Notes under the pieces: generated by a model
What the model was told of the DNA's origin: nothing
Database searches by the model: none
What the model saw: only the letters and a program-made list of their open reading frames with translations
Translations under genes and position numbers: made by a program
Shown: positions 9,351-21,354 of the stretch, piece after piece
Layout of the letters: each line of letters starts with the position of its first letter
Numbering within the stretch: the stretch's first letter is position 1
NCBI RefSeq assembly: GCF_030867095.1
Contig: NC_081824.1
Location: 170,632,933 to 170,696,932, forward strand
DNA: 64,000 bases
Origin: Alligator mississippiensis
Taxonomy: Eukaryota > Chordata > Crocodylia > Alligatoridae
Direction: 5' to 3'

Positions 9351-10799
9351 AATCAAACCAGATCCAAGAAGTGGTTTGAGCTGGTATTTTGACTTGAACC
9401 TGAACTGGAAGTGAACCATCATTTGTGCTGCCCTACTGAAGCACAATGGGAACCAAGCCACAAAAAATCATGGGAGTCACCAGTTAGATTTCTGTCACTG
9501 GTTAGCCTGTGGTTACTGGTTAAATGGGGTTCACCAGTTATCCCAACAGTCAAATTGAAGAGACCAGTTCAGTCTTCATTAAAACTGCATATAATGATTT
9601 TTTTTAAACTATTAAAACTACTGGCTCACGTGAAGACACACAAAGATAAAATGACATACTGCTACCACAGAGATATGCGTCACTGTTCTGTCACGAATCC
9701 TCAGGATTTTCTCTGAACTTGCAATTTCTATTGCACTTTTTCCCCTCTTTGGCTCCTTTAGTCTATATGATTGATTAACAGAGAATGGAGCTAAATGTAG
9801 GTAAACAGCTGTTAGTGGACTTTTATTCTTACTCTTACAACTGCTTATGTTTCAGGTCAGCTAGTTCCAAATGCCCATTTCCAAAGCTTGCTTAACAATT
9901 TATGCAGTAGTATGTAGAATGTGGAGAAGGAAGGGGGCAGGCAGGCTCTTGGGGTCTATGGGAGTCTGGGGGCATTCCGACAGGATCTGTGAAGGCGTGG
10001 GTCAGGCTCCCTGACTGGGAGGCATAGGCTGTGAAGAAGTCCTTAGACAGCCCCTCAGAGTGGGGGGTGGGTCTGGGGCCACAACTGGGACCACTCCGGC
10101 TTCCTCTCTGGGTTTGAGGGGGATGGAGCAGGGAACTGGTGCCACTTCCTGCTGGGGTAGAGGGTGGCAGAGTTCCCCCTGCCCCCCCAGCCCAGCTAGT
10201 ATGACCCACACCCCCCCTGTTCTACTACCGCCAGCCCTGTTGGCATGACCTGCAGGTGGGTTTGTGGGGAAGAGTGTGGGGCGGGGGGCAGGAGGTGTAT
10301 GGGGCTTTCCAGAGCTTGATCCCTGTCCCAATGACGCAGGGCTGGCCCAGACTTACCAGAGCTTGGCCCCTGATGGTGGGGACTCAGCATGCACCATCAG
10401 GGCCATGTACCAAGTTCTGCATGGTTGGACCACCTTTGTACCATTGGGGGAGGGGGGCCCTGATGGTACAGGGTTGGTTTGGGCTCACCAGTGCTTGCCC
10501 CCTGTCCCCAATGGCACAGGGACAGTCCCTAAGCCCTGGCCTTCTAAGCCCCCATGCTTCCCCCCCCCCCCCCCCCGGTCCTATAGACTTACCTGCATGC
10601 AGCTGCTGGGGCTGCTCCCACCACCCTGTCTGGCTGTATTCTGGCCATGTGTGTATGTGTGTGTACATGTGTGGCACCCCCTGTCCAACAGCCACAGGGT
10701 TTTTTTTCCCCCTTTACCTCCCTGGCTCTGCCTCCAATTGCCTCCCCCCCCCCCAATCACCCCACCCCCCAATGCCAAGCAGCTCAATATAGGCTGGAA
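9351..10799. other. No gene; GC-rich interior of the hAT-flanked insertion
   Basis: Short related phrases around ACCAGTT recur at 9480-9570. From 9900 the sequence is GC-rich, with a run of 17 C at 10560-10576. Frames of up to 239 codons open here on both strands at once (10002-10983), which is what low-complexity GC-rich DNA gives. None resembles a known domain. Confidence 0.5.
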
Positions 10800-10920
10800 C
10801 TCTGCCAGACTGCAAGGGGAAACATGCTGTTTCCCACTTCAAAGAGGAAAATCCAGGTTTTGCTCCTTTAAAGTAGAAAATCCATGGTTTCCTGCAGGAA
10901 ACAGAAAACTTAGATCTCTG

Positions 10921-11071
10921 CTTGTGAGGTTCAATAAGAACAAAGTCCTGCACTTAGGATGGAACAAGCCCATGCACTGGTAGAGGCTGGAGACCAAGCA
11001 GCTAAGCAGCAGTTCTGCAGAAAAGGACCTGGGGGTTACAGTGAACAATAAGCTGAATATGAACCAACAAT
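10921..11071 (+). mobile_element. CR1 LINE copy A, C-terminal fragment (part 3 of 3)
   Basis: RFNKNKVLHLGWNKP and KDLGVTVNNKLNMNQQ match the CR1 region directly after that interrupted at 4793. Similarity stops at about 11071, where GC-rich repeats begin. Confidence 0.8.
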
Positions 11072-11364
11072 GGCTCCAGGGGCAGGGGGCTTCAGGGGCA
11101 GGTTTAGGCTGGCAGGGGATGTTGCCTTGGGAGCCTGTGGCTAGCACACCATGGATGCTTCCTGCCCTCCCCCACCCCAGTAGTGGCAAACAGGGCACTA
11201 TGTCTACAAGGCGTTCATGGACCACCTCCTCCTCCACCCTTACAGTATGGCACCTGGGCAGCTGCCCATGGACCGCAGGCCTGCAGGGCAACCCCTAGAC
11301 CATGCACACTATGGACAGTTTGCAACAAACACCATACTTTATTTCCCTCCACCATTGGCAACAT

Positions 11365-11615
11365 GTAGGGCGTGCACGCAGGTGCACATGCACCTCCTGA
11401 GATCAGCAGTGCACCCCCTGGAAGCTCCAGCCATGAAACTGGAAGTGTCGAGAGAAGTGCACTTCTGGTTTCACCACTGGCTCAGTGATTGGTTGCTGGG
11501 GGACCCCCCCAAGTCAGCAATTGGCGGCTGGGGGACCCTCCCCTAGTTGATGGTCGGTGGTTGGGGGACACCCCCCCTGTTGGTGATCTGGTGCCCCCCC
11601 AGACTCAGGATGCAC
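11365..11615. repeat. GC-rich repeat with short tandem core (copy 1)
   Basis: It starts GGGCGTGCACGCAGGTGCAC, related to the start of the copy at 12683, and shares GTGCACCCCCTGG. The interior (about 11480-11600) is an imperfect tandem repeat of about 35 bp containing GGCTGGGGGACC. Confidence 0.4.
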
Positions 11616-12682
11616 CAGTTGTCCATGCCCTCCACCACACAATAACAGACCTTCCACTCCCTCCCCAACAATAGACCTCTCCTTCCCAGCAACACACCCC
11701 TCCCTATCCCCAATATGCACCAACAATAAAGGTCCTGCTTCCCGTGCAACTATGTACAATGTGCTTTCTGAACTGGAAGTGGGGAGCAGTGGGGCCTATG
11801 GCATGGATCCCAGGGAGAGGTACCTGGCACCCTTGCCCCTGGTGGCCCCATCATGGGTGTGGACACCGTGGTGAGTCCAGCAGGCTGGGGGCTCACCTGG
11901 GGGTGAGGGTGGATGCTGTCCAGCCTGCTCCCCCTTCTCCACCACAGGACCAGGGCCAGCAAAGCCTGCATGCAGAGCTGGCCCAGTGGTGGTCAGCTCC
12001 CATTCAGGGGCCACATGGCATCCAGGTGAGTGGTGGCAATGGCCCAGGTGAGGGGTCAGGCAGCTGGGGGACTTGGCTCAGGAGCAGAGGCAGGAGGCCC
12101 TGGCCACTGCAGGTGATTCTGGACCACTGTGGGACTTGGTGCTGGGCTGTGGGTATCTGCTAGGGGCCAGGCAAGGCAGGAGATAGGGGCTGGGCACCAA
12201 GCAGCACAAAGGTAACCACCAGGGCCAGGATGGTATTCAGTACCCAGTGGTCCTCCTCCTTTGCCTCCTCTGCCCACGCCACCATGGCAGCCTGCCCCTC
12301 CTGGGCCTCAAGCATCCTCTTGGGGAAGGCAATGTGCCTCTCCTCAAGGTGGAGGAGCCAGAAGGCATGGTCCTCCTGGTCCCTCTCCTGCTCCCACTCC
12401 AGGTCCTGGGGTTGCCAGGCCCACAAGTCTTTGAACCACTCCTCTGCCACTATGACCAGCCAGTCCAGAAGGAGGGTACAGTCCTGTGTGCGCTGCTGGC
12501 AGAGACAACACATACAGAGTGCACTGGCTGATGATGGCGGTATACTTGTAGGGGCATCCCCAATGGCAGCTGGTGCTTCTCCCTATTTGCAGCTGCTGGA
12601 CCTGCAGAGCAAGGACAGAGAGGCTCTTTGTGAGAATTTCCAACATTTCAGAGAGAACACTGCCCAGCAGGGGCGACACATA

Positions 12683-13015
12683 GGGGGTGCACATGGGTGC
12701 ATGTGCACCCCCTGAGCGTGGTGGTGCAACTCCTACAAAAAAGCACCGCTGACAGTGTCGGCGGCGTCTGCAGGCAGTTGCCACTAACCACCCCACTGCC
12801 AGCACCTCCAGTGGCGTCTGCAGGCAGTCCACAATCCCTGCTGGCCGCCAGTCGCATCTGGCTGCTGGCTGAGGGTGGTTGCTGACCCTTGGTCAGCGCT
12901 TGCCAGCCCCCCACCCCCAGCCACCAACAGCACTGACGGTGTCTATGGGAGCTCCCCTGCTTACCACCGCTGTGCTCCTGCCACTGCTGTGCCCCCCCAC
13001 CCTCCGGGGGCACGA
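12683..13015. repeat. GC-rich repeat with palindromic start (copy 2)
   Basis: GGGGGTGCACAT (12683-12694) and ATGTGCACCCCC (12701-12712) form a perfect 12-bp inverted repeat with a 6-base loop. The interior repeats GGCGTCTGCAGGCAGT. The far end, CCGGGGGCACGAG, may be the other terminus. Confidence 0.4.
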
Positions 13016-14879
13016 GTCATTCATACCGCCCGGCCTCAGATTGAAGGTCATATGCGCACAGGTGGCCAGGGACCATGGTAAGATGGCTGGGTAGGCCTTG
13101 TCACAGGCAGCTGCTGGCTAAGCCCTCCATCCCTGCTCCCTTCATGGGGGCAGGTGGGCTGCTTTCCACCTGCGGCAGGCAGCCTGTCTTCCCTATCTCC
13201 TAACCAGGCCAGGCCAGGCCAGGGCTTGCTTCTGCCAACAGCTGCTATGGGAGCTCCAGACCAACTCCCCAACTTCACCCTACAGGCCAGGCAGTTTTCT
13301 CCCCTGCCGCCAGGCCTGCATGCCCATGCTTAGAGTCCCCCAGGCACACCATGACGAGCTGTTTGAGTGCACTGAGGGGTGCCCAAAACACTATGCCCAG
13401 CTGCTGCTGATTGCCATGGTGCCCCAGGTGCAGCTTCGACAGTACCCCAGGCAAGCCCAGTGCCCTGCAATGTGTGCTGCCACTTGAAGGAGTAGCTCTG
13501 TTTATGCTATGAGTCCCTGATCCACACAGCCAATGAGGAGATCACCACTGCCCTTGACAAGTTTCTCTGCATGTGACAGACCCCTGGCTGCCTAGCTGGG
13601 AGGCCACCAGCTGCTCAATAAAGTCCTGAACTGCCCCCTGCCTCCTTGCATGTTGGGGAGGGACAGTCCAGAGGGTAAGGGGGAGCTGAGCCAGGCAGGG
13701 GAGGTAGGGGAGGGAAGGGGAGAGTGGGGGGGACAGACCTCTTCTGTGGGGCCCCTGGCTCCTGGTGTGCAGCCCAGCGGCACGCACGTGAGCTAGCACG
13801 GGCACAAGTGGCCACAGCATCCCCTTCCCTCCACAGCCCTCTTTCCTATGTGAGGATTACCAGACAGGCATGGCCAGCGGTCCCAGTCGTCCAACTCTGT
13901 CCCTGGCAGCAGCAAGGTGGTATAGATGCCTGTAGCGTCCCAGGGCATAACAACACAGTTCCTGGCTGCCCGGATAAAGGGCCCCTCTGGGGAGGACCTG
14001 GAGCTGCTTGTCACAGAGGCCATCCCTGGCCTGGCCTCCCCACTTGGGGTGCGCAGCCAGAGTTGACAAGGCAGGTGTTGACCTGAGCTGTCTGTGCTGC
14101 CAGCTGAGGCCAAGGTCCTGTCACTGGTGCCCCAAGGAGCTCTCTTCCAGACAGTCCTCATCAGCAGTGACCTATAATGCTGGCTCCAACAACCCACCTG
14201 TGCTGGAGTACACATGGTGGCCCTCACCATGGTCCCTTGCAGCCTGGATGTGTTCTAGCTGCTGCATGAAGGGCATGATCCTGTGGGCAGCCCCAGACTA
14301 CTGATTGTGGTCTGTGACGCAGACCCACTGGGCCCATAGGGCCTTAATTTTGATGTGGCACTGCTGCCCAGACCACTCCTGGTCACACTTCTACACATGG
14401 GCTGCCATGGCCTCATAGAGGTGGGCATTTGCCCAGATGCCCCAGCCAAATATCTGCTGCATGACTACCTTACCCCAGATCACTGTGAGGCCACTAGTCT
14501 CTTGCTGTGTCCAGTTGGGGGCGCAGGCTGATGTTTTGGGCATTGGGGATGCTGCCATCCCAGGTGCTGCCAGGGGCCTTGGAGGCTCAGGCAGGGACTC
14601 TGGGTGCCACTGGGGCTTGCCACATGCCCACAGCAGAGGGGCACAGTGCCCAGGGCCCAACCAGCTGGAGGCACCAACCCCAAGGGGCACAGCCAGGGTC
14701 TGCGGTACTGCTGCAACCGGCCCATGCCCACAGCAGAGGGGCAGGCCAGGAAACTGGAGTCACAGGCCCCAGGGGCCAAGTCAAGGGTCTGGAGGCATCC
14801 CTGCCACATGGCTCTGACCCAGGCAGGAGGCAGACTCCCTGCTGGTATATCTGACTAGGAGCAAATTTGCTCCCAGTCA

Positions 14880-15070
14880 GCATCTACACATGCACTACTG
14901 CTAAGTAGCTACTGTGCAATTAAGCTAGTAACTGACTGTATCTATAGGTACTAGTTAACTGTGCAGTAGAGTAATTTACTGCACAGTAAATCCCGTGCAC
15001 ATGTAGAAGGTGACACTTTACTGAACAGTAGATCAGTCTACCGCACAGTAAAGCGCATCATGTAGATGCG
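14880..15070. mobile_element. Foldback MITE with CATCTACA ends
   Basis: The left end GCATCTACACATGC and the right end ATCATGTAGATGCG are inverted repeats. The AT-rich interior repeats TTACTGCACAGTAAA-like half-palindromes. It belongs to the same terminal type as the elements at 29824, 36602, 38585 and 42653. Confidence 0.6.
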
Positions 15071-16709
15071 TTCACGGAACAAGAAAATCCGATTCATTTT
15101 TATTTTAAGAACTAAGACTTTACACTTATACAGTAGTATATTCTGTCAAATCTCAGAGGGCTTCTCCATGTTGTTAATACCAATGCAGATTTTAAAATAG
15201 GAGGAATTGTGGTTGAAGGTACTCAGTACTTCACAGGTTCAGTCGCTCAGTGCTTTCCTGTGGAGAAAATGAAAGAGACCCTAAAGGGAGTGAAATTCCC
15301 TGGACATGGAACACTAATACTTTTGGGAACAGGTCCCATGGGGGCACTTAGCAACACACCATCACCAGAATAACATCATTACAGGGAGAAGTGAAAAAAC
15401 TTCCTGCTTGGTTTTTTACCCTCTCTGTTGAAAATATTGTTTTCATCTCATTCTTTGCAGAGTTGTTGTCTCATCATAAAGAAGGAAGTCCAACCACGAG
15501 ATGGATCGTGCCTTTGTCTCTGTTAGACACACATCTCCAGTCCCAAGGAGGGAAACTGCCTTGTTCTGCATTCTGTACTGAAATTATAACCAGCAGAATA
15601 ATTATACTCAATCTGATAGACTTGTCCTGATCTGAGTAAGGTAGGTTGGTGGCCATGGCAGTGACATTTCCCCTCAGCTGACATGGGTAAATTTAAGATT
15701 ATGTCTGAAGTGAAAAACAAGCTGGGTGCTTGTTGCATCATGTTCAAGTATTCTGAATGACCAAGGGGCTGAAGCAATAACCCTTTCAGTTCTGCTGGCT
15801 TGTAATGGCTATTGAGTTGACCAGTACCACTAATACATAAGAAGACAGTGTGTATTTACTTAAAGACAGGAAGACATATATCCCTAGAGTTATTTTTAAA
15901 CTCTAATTGTTTAGTACCAGATTTTAGCAATTATAGAAGAAATTGTGTCTTCACTAACATGGCAAGTTTGCCCTGAGGGTCAACAGCTCCAACATAGAAG
16001 GCACAGAGTCCCTCACTCCAGACTCTCATTTCAGCTCTGCTGATGCTTCTCACTCCTGACCTCTCACCCACCTTGATACTCCAGTGCTCCTACACACAAT
16101 TTTGCCAGTGCCTCCCAGTTGTGACCTCCAAACCTGCTGCTCTTCTAGTCCCAGGCTCCCTATGCAATCTAGTTGACGCATCCATGGTTCTTTATGAAGG
16201 TTTAACTGTATCACAGAAGCACTCAACACTTGGTGTGATTGGCATTCTCAAGAGACTCAAAATACTTGAAATAGGAGACACTGCAAGATAGGGCTGAGGT
16301 AGAACAACAGTGCTTTGTAGCACATATCCATAAGGGCCTGTAGACAAAGCTGTTAGCCCGGCTTCCTTGAGTAGCAATTAATCTAAGATATATGGGGTGG
16401 CAGGAGAAAATTAACAGCCACCCATTTGTTGAATAAAAGCAAGTGTAAAGGACCCTGCAAAAATAAGAAGTGAAACCTAACAACCTTGTCACCACATACT
16501 AAGTCTATTCTCCAGTGGGGCAAACTGCAATTTTGGTTTCCCTCTAGCTAGAAGAAACTATTGAGGTTTTTGCAAACCAATACTGTATCCTAAATTTGGT
16601 TGTTACCGTGATTTCATTTGGCACTTGAAAGGCTGCCACTAGGATCACCACGCTCTCTACATTAAGGTTCCTTAAGAAACAAAGGAGATGTTAACAGAGG
16701 TATAATGAC
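15071..16709. other. No recognised feature
   Basis: Ordinary mixed-composition sequence without coding similarity or clear repeats. Confidence 0.4.
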
Positions 16710-17075
16710 CAGGGTTTGCTCTCTGAACAAACCCTGTGGGATAGTGACAGGGAGGAATGGGGCACAGGGAATATGATACTGAGTATCACAGTAAAGAACC
16801 TGGAGACTAGAAATCTTACCCATGCTGATGACTCAAAAACAGTCCCTGGCTGCTGCTGCCACATTCACAGCGGCAGCATGGTCTGCCCACTGCCCACTCC
16901 AGCTGGCTCTCTAACAGCAGCAGCATGGTGTCCGTGCACCTGGACACTACTGCTGCAAGACCAAGGTCATGGGGATACTGATGCTGATGCTAAAGCAGTA
17001 AAGGCACAATTCTGATGCCCCTAAGTTGGTACCCAGGGCTTGTGTCCTGCTCACTCACCCCAAGTTATGCTACTG
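16710..17075. repeat. Dispersed repeat with terminal hairpin (copy 1)
   Basis: It begins with the hairpin CAGGGTTTG (16710-16718) / CAAACCCTG (16728-16736), shares a GCAGCAGCATGGT and GTGCAC core with 31486-31848, and both end in a CACCCC...CTRCTG phrase. A hAT-like non-autonomous element is possible; no target duplication is seen. Confidence 0.45.
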
Positions 17076-17082
17076 GATGAGA

Positions 17083-17085
<3 letters not shown>

Positions 17086-17113
<28 letters not shown>
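17086..17113. repeat. Poly-C tract (28 C)
   Basis: An uninterrupted run of C follows directly on the preceding repeat; the length may not be exact in an assembly. Confidence 0.95.
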
Positions 17114-17394
17114 AAATCTCTCTGTGTTTCAATTGTGTTGTTTGTCCTTCACGGGTGAAGACAGCTGCATCTGGGGCAGGGGGTGGGGGGGAGAAGACAA
17201 AAGAAGTGGAAAAGAAACAGGGAGGGAAAAAAGAGAAAAGGTGAAAAAAAAGGAAAAAGGAGGAAAAAAGAGAGAGGAAAGAGAAAGGAGTGGAGTAGAG
17301 GCTAGGTTGTGTGGGCACAAAGGTGACTTAGAAGCCTGATCTTTGCCTTGAACAATCTGCTGCAGCAGGGGCAGGAAAGCAATGAGAACTAGGT

Positions 17395-17705
17395 ACAAGT
17401 AGTTTTTGGCCACACATTTCTTCATTGCTTCTGTTGTGCATTGCTGTTTGAAGGGCAGCACTCCATTCCGTATTGATGACTTCCAGGATGGACAGTTGCA
17501 AGCGATTTGCTCCCATGACACTGAGTCGATGCCAAAACTCTTTAGGGACACCTTTAGGGTGTCCTTGTACTGCTACTTTGGTGTGCTGCGAGAACATACT
17601 CCATTTGACAGTTTGCCGTAGAAGATTTCCTTCAGCAGGCAAGTGTCAGGCATTCTTGAAAGATGGCCGGCCCATCTTAACTGCACCAGTTTCACTAGAG
17701 CGTAA
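17395..17705 (-). mobile_element. Non-CR1 LINE, ORF2 C-terminal fragment
   Basis: The minus strand encodes, with frameshifts, RWAGHLSRMPDTCLLKEIFY, YKDTLKVSLKSFGID, SWEQIA and WKSSIRNGVLPFKQQ. This matches the conserved C-terminal tail of a vertebrate endonuclease-reverse transcriptase family (RWxGHxxRMPDxRLPK, then KRYKDTLKxSLK, then a WR-IRxG block) that is clearly distinct from CR1. I cannot fix the clade from this tail; RTE-type is possible. Several frame breaks make it a dead fragment. Confidence 0.65.
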
Positions 17706-17904
17706 ATACTGGGGAGAGCTGATCTTTTGGGCACCTCAGCATCCAATTACTGAACTCTAAAATAAACATAATATTACTTCCCTCCTTTGCCTGTGTGTTG
17801 TGCGGAATATATTGTTAATGACTGGAAGGCCTCCAGATACTAGAGTGATAGGTACCATACACTGTAAGCATATACATATACAATAGACTTGTTATTAATG
17901 TTAA

Positions 17905-18115
17905 TGAGGCAGCACTGTCTAGAGGTCAAGACCTGCCTCTGACTGGCCATATGACTGTGGGCAAATCAGTTCCCATCCCATCCATTTTCCCATTCTTAAT
18001 ACAGGGATAATAAGATTGACCTACCTCCAGGAGGCTTGTGAGGCCAAATTCATTCACATGTGGAGAGACTCTTGTGGTTTTTAGTTGAAAGGTACCAGAC
18101 AATAGCAAAGCAATA
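17905..18115 (+). repeat. MIR SINE
   Basis: The MIR core is recognisable: a GTCTAGAGGT phrase, ACCTGCCTCTGACTGGCC, ATGACTGTGGGCAAATCA, then AATACAGGGATAATAA and GACCTACCTCCAGGAG in the expected order. Confidence 0.7.
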
Positions 18116-21100
18116 CAGGACTATGTACTTTGGTGTGAGTTTACTGTTGCTGTGTCTGAGTCTGCCCTACCCTGGACCTAAAACAGGCATGTCAGAAGTT
18201 GCTCCTTAAGCAAGCCCTGATGGCAGTTCATGATCTCTGCTTTGGAAAGCATTGACAGGACATGTCACAGCCTCTGCCTTAAGGACTCTACTACATTTAC
18301 TTCCACAACTTTGAGTGCCACCACTTCTGCCACTCTTGGGTCCCTATCACTGTCCAGTCAACTGCACAAACTGGACAGTGAGCAAAAGCACAGATCTGAA
18401 TTGTGCCTTTGTCCTACAGATGAGCATCTCTTGCTTGCCTGGTGGAGGGGAAGCACTTAGGGCCTGTCAGCCGCCTCGGAAAGCCTTGTGAAACAGCAGA
18501 CTCTCCACTGGAGACTTTCCCTTCACTGCTTCAGGGTCAAGCACAGCTCAGAGCTCGTGCACCCTGTTTCAGAAAGCCTGTAGAAGAAATTTTACAAGCT
18601 CTAGGCCTAGGGCATCCCTCTTCTCAGAGGAAGATCCATAATCTGCAGTCAAAGAGGGTCTCTTGTGTGGCAGACCCTGGTCTGTGCTCTGCTGCTCCTG
18701 GGTGAGAAGGCTTTTGCTCTGTGTGTTATTTTGCCTGGCCCCAATGTTCATAGCTCTGGCCTTTTATACATGGTGCTATTTGCAGTGCCATGGCTGAAAT
18801 GATTGTATAAACGTGAATTTCAACAGCCACACATTCGGTGCCTCAGAGCCTGTTAATCTGTGGTAGTCATAAGGCTACTTATCTCCTGCTCTTTTCAAAC
18901 AGCTCAGCAGTGGATACAAAAGGGAAATGGCAGGAGCTATTCATCTCTGGAGTCTGAGAGGTTTTTCGCTGTACTGTCACTACATTACTAAATGTCACAT
19001 TCAAAACTAATGGCAGTGTTAGCCAGAGAGATAAGAGATGAATATCTCCTGGGTTTTTGCAAGTGGAAGACTTGTTCTCCTAGGCTTGTTTTAGGGCCCG
19101 TATCCTGTTGGCCCAGGGTGCTTACTTGTCTATTAGCTAATTGATGCACCAGGATTTGAATGATCAAGTTGAAATCAGTCTTGGGGCCCTCTTTAGCTCT
19201 ATTAATGCCTCTTTGCTGGTGAATCCTGTTTTTCTCGTAGCTCCTGCACAAAGGGGTGGAGTTACAAGAAGGGTAATTAAAGTGGGTGTGCTCAGACACT
19301 ACAACAGAGGGGCACCAAAAGATAAAAAGATACTATGCCAAAGAGCCACCCCGTAGGGATAAACAAGAACTAAAAAACATACAAAGGAAATAAAATTTTG
19401 AAGAAAATTTGTATTTGGATCTTATGGGGCTTCTGCCCCCCATAGCCCTCTCAGTGGGATGTGGGAGGCGCTAATCCATTATCCCTTCACTTTAGCTTCA
19501 GCCATGCCTGAAAAATTGAAGATGGAGCCATTTTTATGACAGGCAACTGGATAGGATCTCTCCTTAAGTGTCAGTCATCACCACTTTGGACTGTACCAGA
19601 TGGGATGCTGTTCATCAGTAGGACACTACACTGTTCACAGAGATGTCACTGCACAGCCAATAGCTTCTGAGCCACAGCAAGGAACCAGACAGAGGACTGA
19701 AACACAGGGCTTCAGAATGACAAGCCAGGTAGGTCAGATTCTGCAGGTTTAATTAGGGAAGTGCCACAGATCCAAGCACAGGCAAGGTGCTCTGAATGTC
19801 AGATGAGATGCGCGGATGTGTGGGGCAAGCTGCTTTCGATGTGGAGTGAGTTCCTGCAGATGTAGGCCTGAGCATTCCTGATATGGAAACAAGGCACACT
19901 AGAAGCAAAGGGGGGTACTTCAGTGGAAGATGAGGCCTGATAGCAAACACAGGACAATAGTGTTCCAGCTATGAAGTGGAGAGTATCAGATGTGGTGCAA
20001 GGGGCTCCAGATGCAAGGCAGAGAGCCCAATATATAGGGTAGGGTGCTCTTGTACATCAGCTGGGACGTGAAAAATCCTGTTTTGGGGTTGTTTTTTTAC
20101 ATTAATAGCAACTTAAATGACTTTCCATTTTATATAATTAGTGGTTTCATTTTTAATAATTTGATAATAGAGGGACTCTCAATCAATATGGGGAAAGTCA
20201 GAACTGAAATACAAAGTGCTTGCTGAAAAGAACCTAGTCCTTTCCCTACTGCATTGGCTCCTTTGTTATCTTGTTTTAATGAAAACAATGTTGGTTCAAA
20301 GAGCGCTACAGAAAATGGGCCTGGGACATGTGCCAAGTTCCCTAGTAGAAGGGGGAACTTTCCAGCTCTCTGCTTGAAGCTGCTGGGACTCTGGCTGTGG
20401 CAGCTCCTGTTCATGATTCTTTTTTCAGCTACTACGCCTTGGAAATGTGTTATTAGATTCACTTCTGTTCTTCTGCTTTTTCCAAGAGTTGGGAAGGGAA
20501 GAGGACCCCACTGTCACCCACTAACAGGATCATCAACTTGTTCTGTGGTATTAACCCTTAAGTATCTGTAAACTCAGTGAACTTAGCTACTTGTAAGGCA
20601 AAGGACTTGCAATTTGGTGCAGCTGATGGAAGCCAGGTACCAATGGGCAGAGTCCTGGACTCTTCCTGCTGTTTACCCAATGTGTACTAAGCCATTGTCT
20701 CAACACTCACTCCCTTTGTGAGATTTGCCTTTATTTTCAATGATGCAATGAAGTCCTAAGATAGGACTGTGCTTATAACACACAGGGATTTTCTCAGCCT
20801 CTCTTTAGTTCTCTCTATTTCATCCTTTTACATCCGTGAGATTCTCTCTCTTGTTATGAGGCTTTTGCTGAAAGATCTGCTGCTGGGAGTAGGTCCTTGA
20901 TGGGCATTTATGAATGTGGCTAATAAGGCCAGGAACACTTTAACCACAAGAAACTCAGCCCACACTTAACTTGGAAAGACAGTTACATGCAACTAGCTGT
21001 TGAGTTCAAGATTCAGCATTTGAAAGGCTTGTAAAACTTGCTGGGAGAACTGCAGGGCAGATTGTTGCCTCTGCTTAAGCCAGTCCCCAGACTTGACAAA

Positions 21101-21354
21101 CAGCTCTTGTATTTTCCTAACAAAGTGATACCTCCTGTCAGACTTTCCCTTTCCTCTTTGTCCTCAGGCCCCTGCAGTACCACAAACACCACAACATCAA
21201 TGTGGGCAAACATCCTTCTGCAATTCTCACCAACTGAGCTGTTGTAGCTTTTGTTCCACTTACAGTTCTTACAATTGCTAGATGCCAGTGGATGCCCATG
21301 TTTCTACTTCCATATCACTGAGGCCCACAGTGAGGAATGGGATCATGACATGTT
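18116..21354. other. No recognised feature
   Basis: Long stretch of unassigned sequence. Open frames are short and show no domain similarity, and I see no paired splice-site and coding pattern. Confidence 0.35.

Larger units (their letters stand above)
4794..10920. mobile_element. Inferred 6.1-kb insertion with hAT-like ends, splitting CR1 copy A
   Basis: The left end reads CAGGGATCTTGGTTTCC and the right end GAAAACTTAGATCTCTG. These match, as an inverted pair, the ends of the short hAT element at 35666-36460. The flanking 8 bases are ATCATGAG (4786-4793) and CTTGTGAG (10921-10928), a decayed 8-bp duplication (5 of 8 match). The CR1 frame passes in phase from IM before the insertion to RFNKNK after it. 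Inside lie a tRNA-like array, CR1 copy B with a nested Penelope-like element, and GC-rich filler. No hAT transposase was recognised. That the whole span arrived as one transposon is inference; the two termini and CR1 continuity are seen. Confidence 0.55.
11072..14879. other. GC-rich block of decayed repeats, no supported gene
   Basis: This 3.8-kb block is markedly GC-rich, with tandem and inverted repeats, open frames on both strands and no convincing domain. Two parts deserve note. The minus-strand frame 12160-12513 (117 codons) is rich in Glu, Trp and Arg (QPQDLEWEQERDQEDHAFWL), like the charged tails of Myb/SANT-like proteins of Harbinger-type transposons. The + strand at 13340-13570 has short stretches vaguely like a Harbinger transposase N-terminus. 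Neither is firm. Other candidates are satellite-like or subterminal transposon sequence. Confidence 0.35.

Noticed and set aside
10264..10983. 239-codon open frame in GC-rich DNA
   Set aside because: It runs from GC-rich filler through a poly-C tract and a hAT terminus into a CR1 fragment (KVLHLGWN), so it cannot be one gene; opposite-strand frames are equally open.
17040..17339. Frames rich in Pro then Lys/Glu
   Set aside because: They are translations of the 28-C tract and a following purine-rich (GAAAA) low-complexity stretch.
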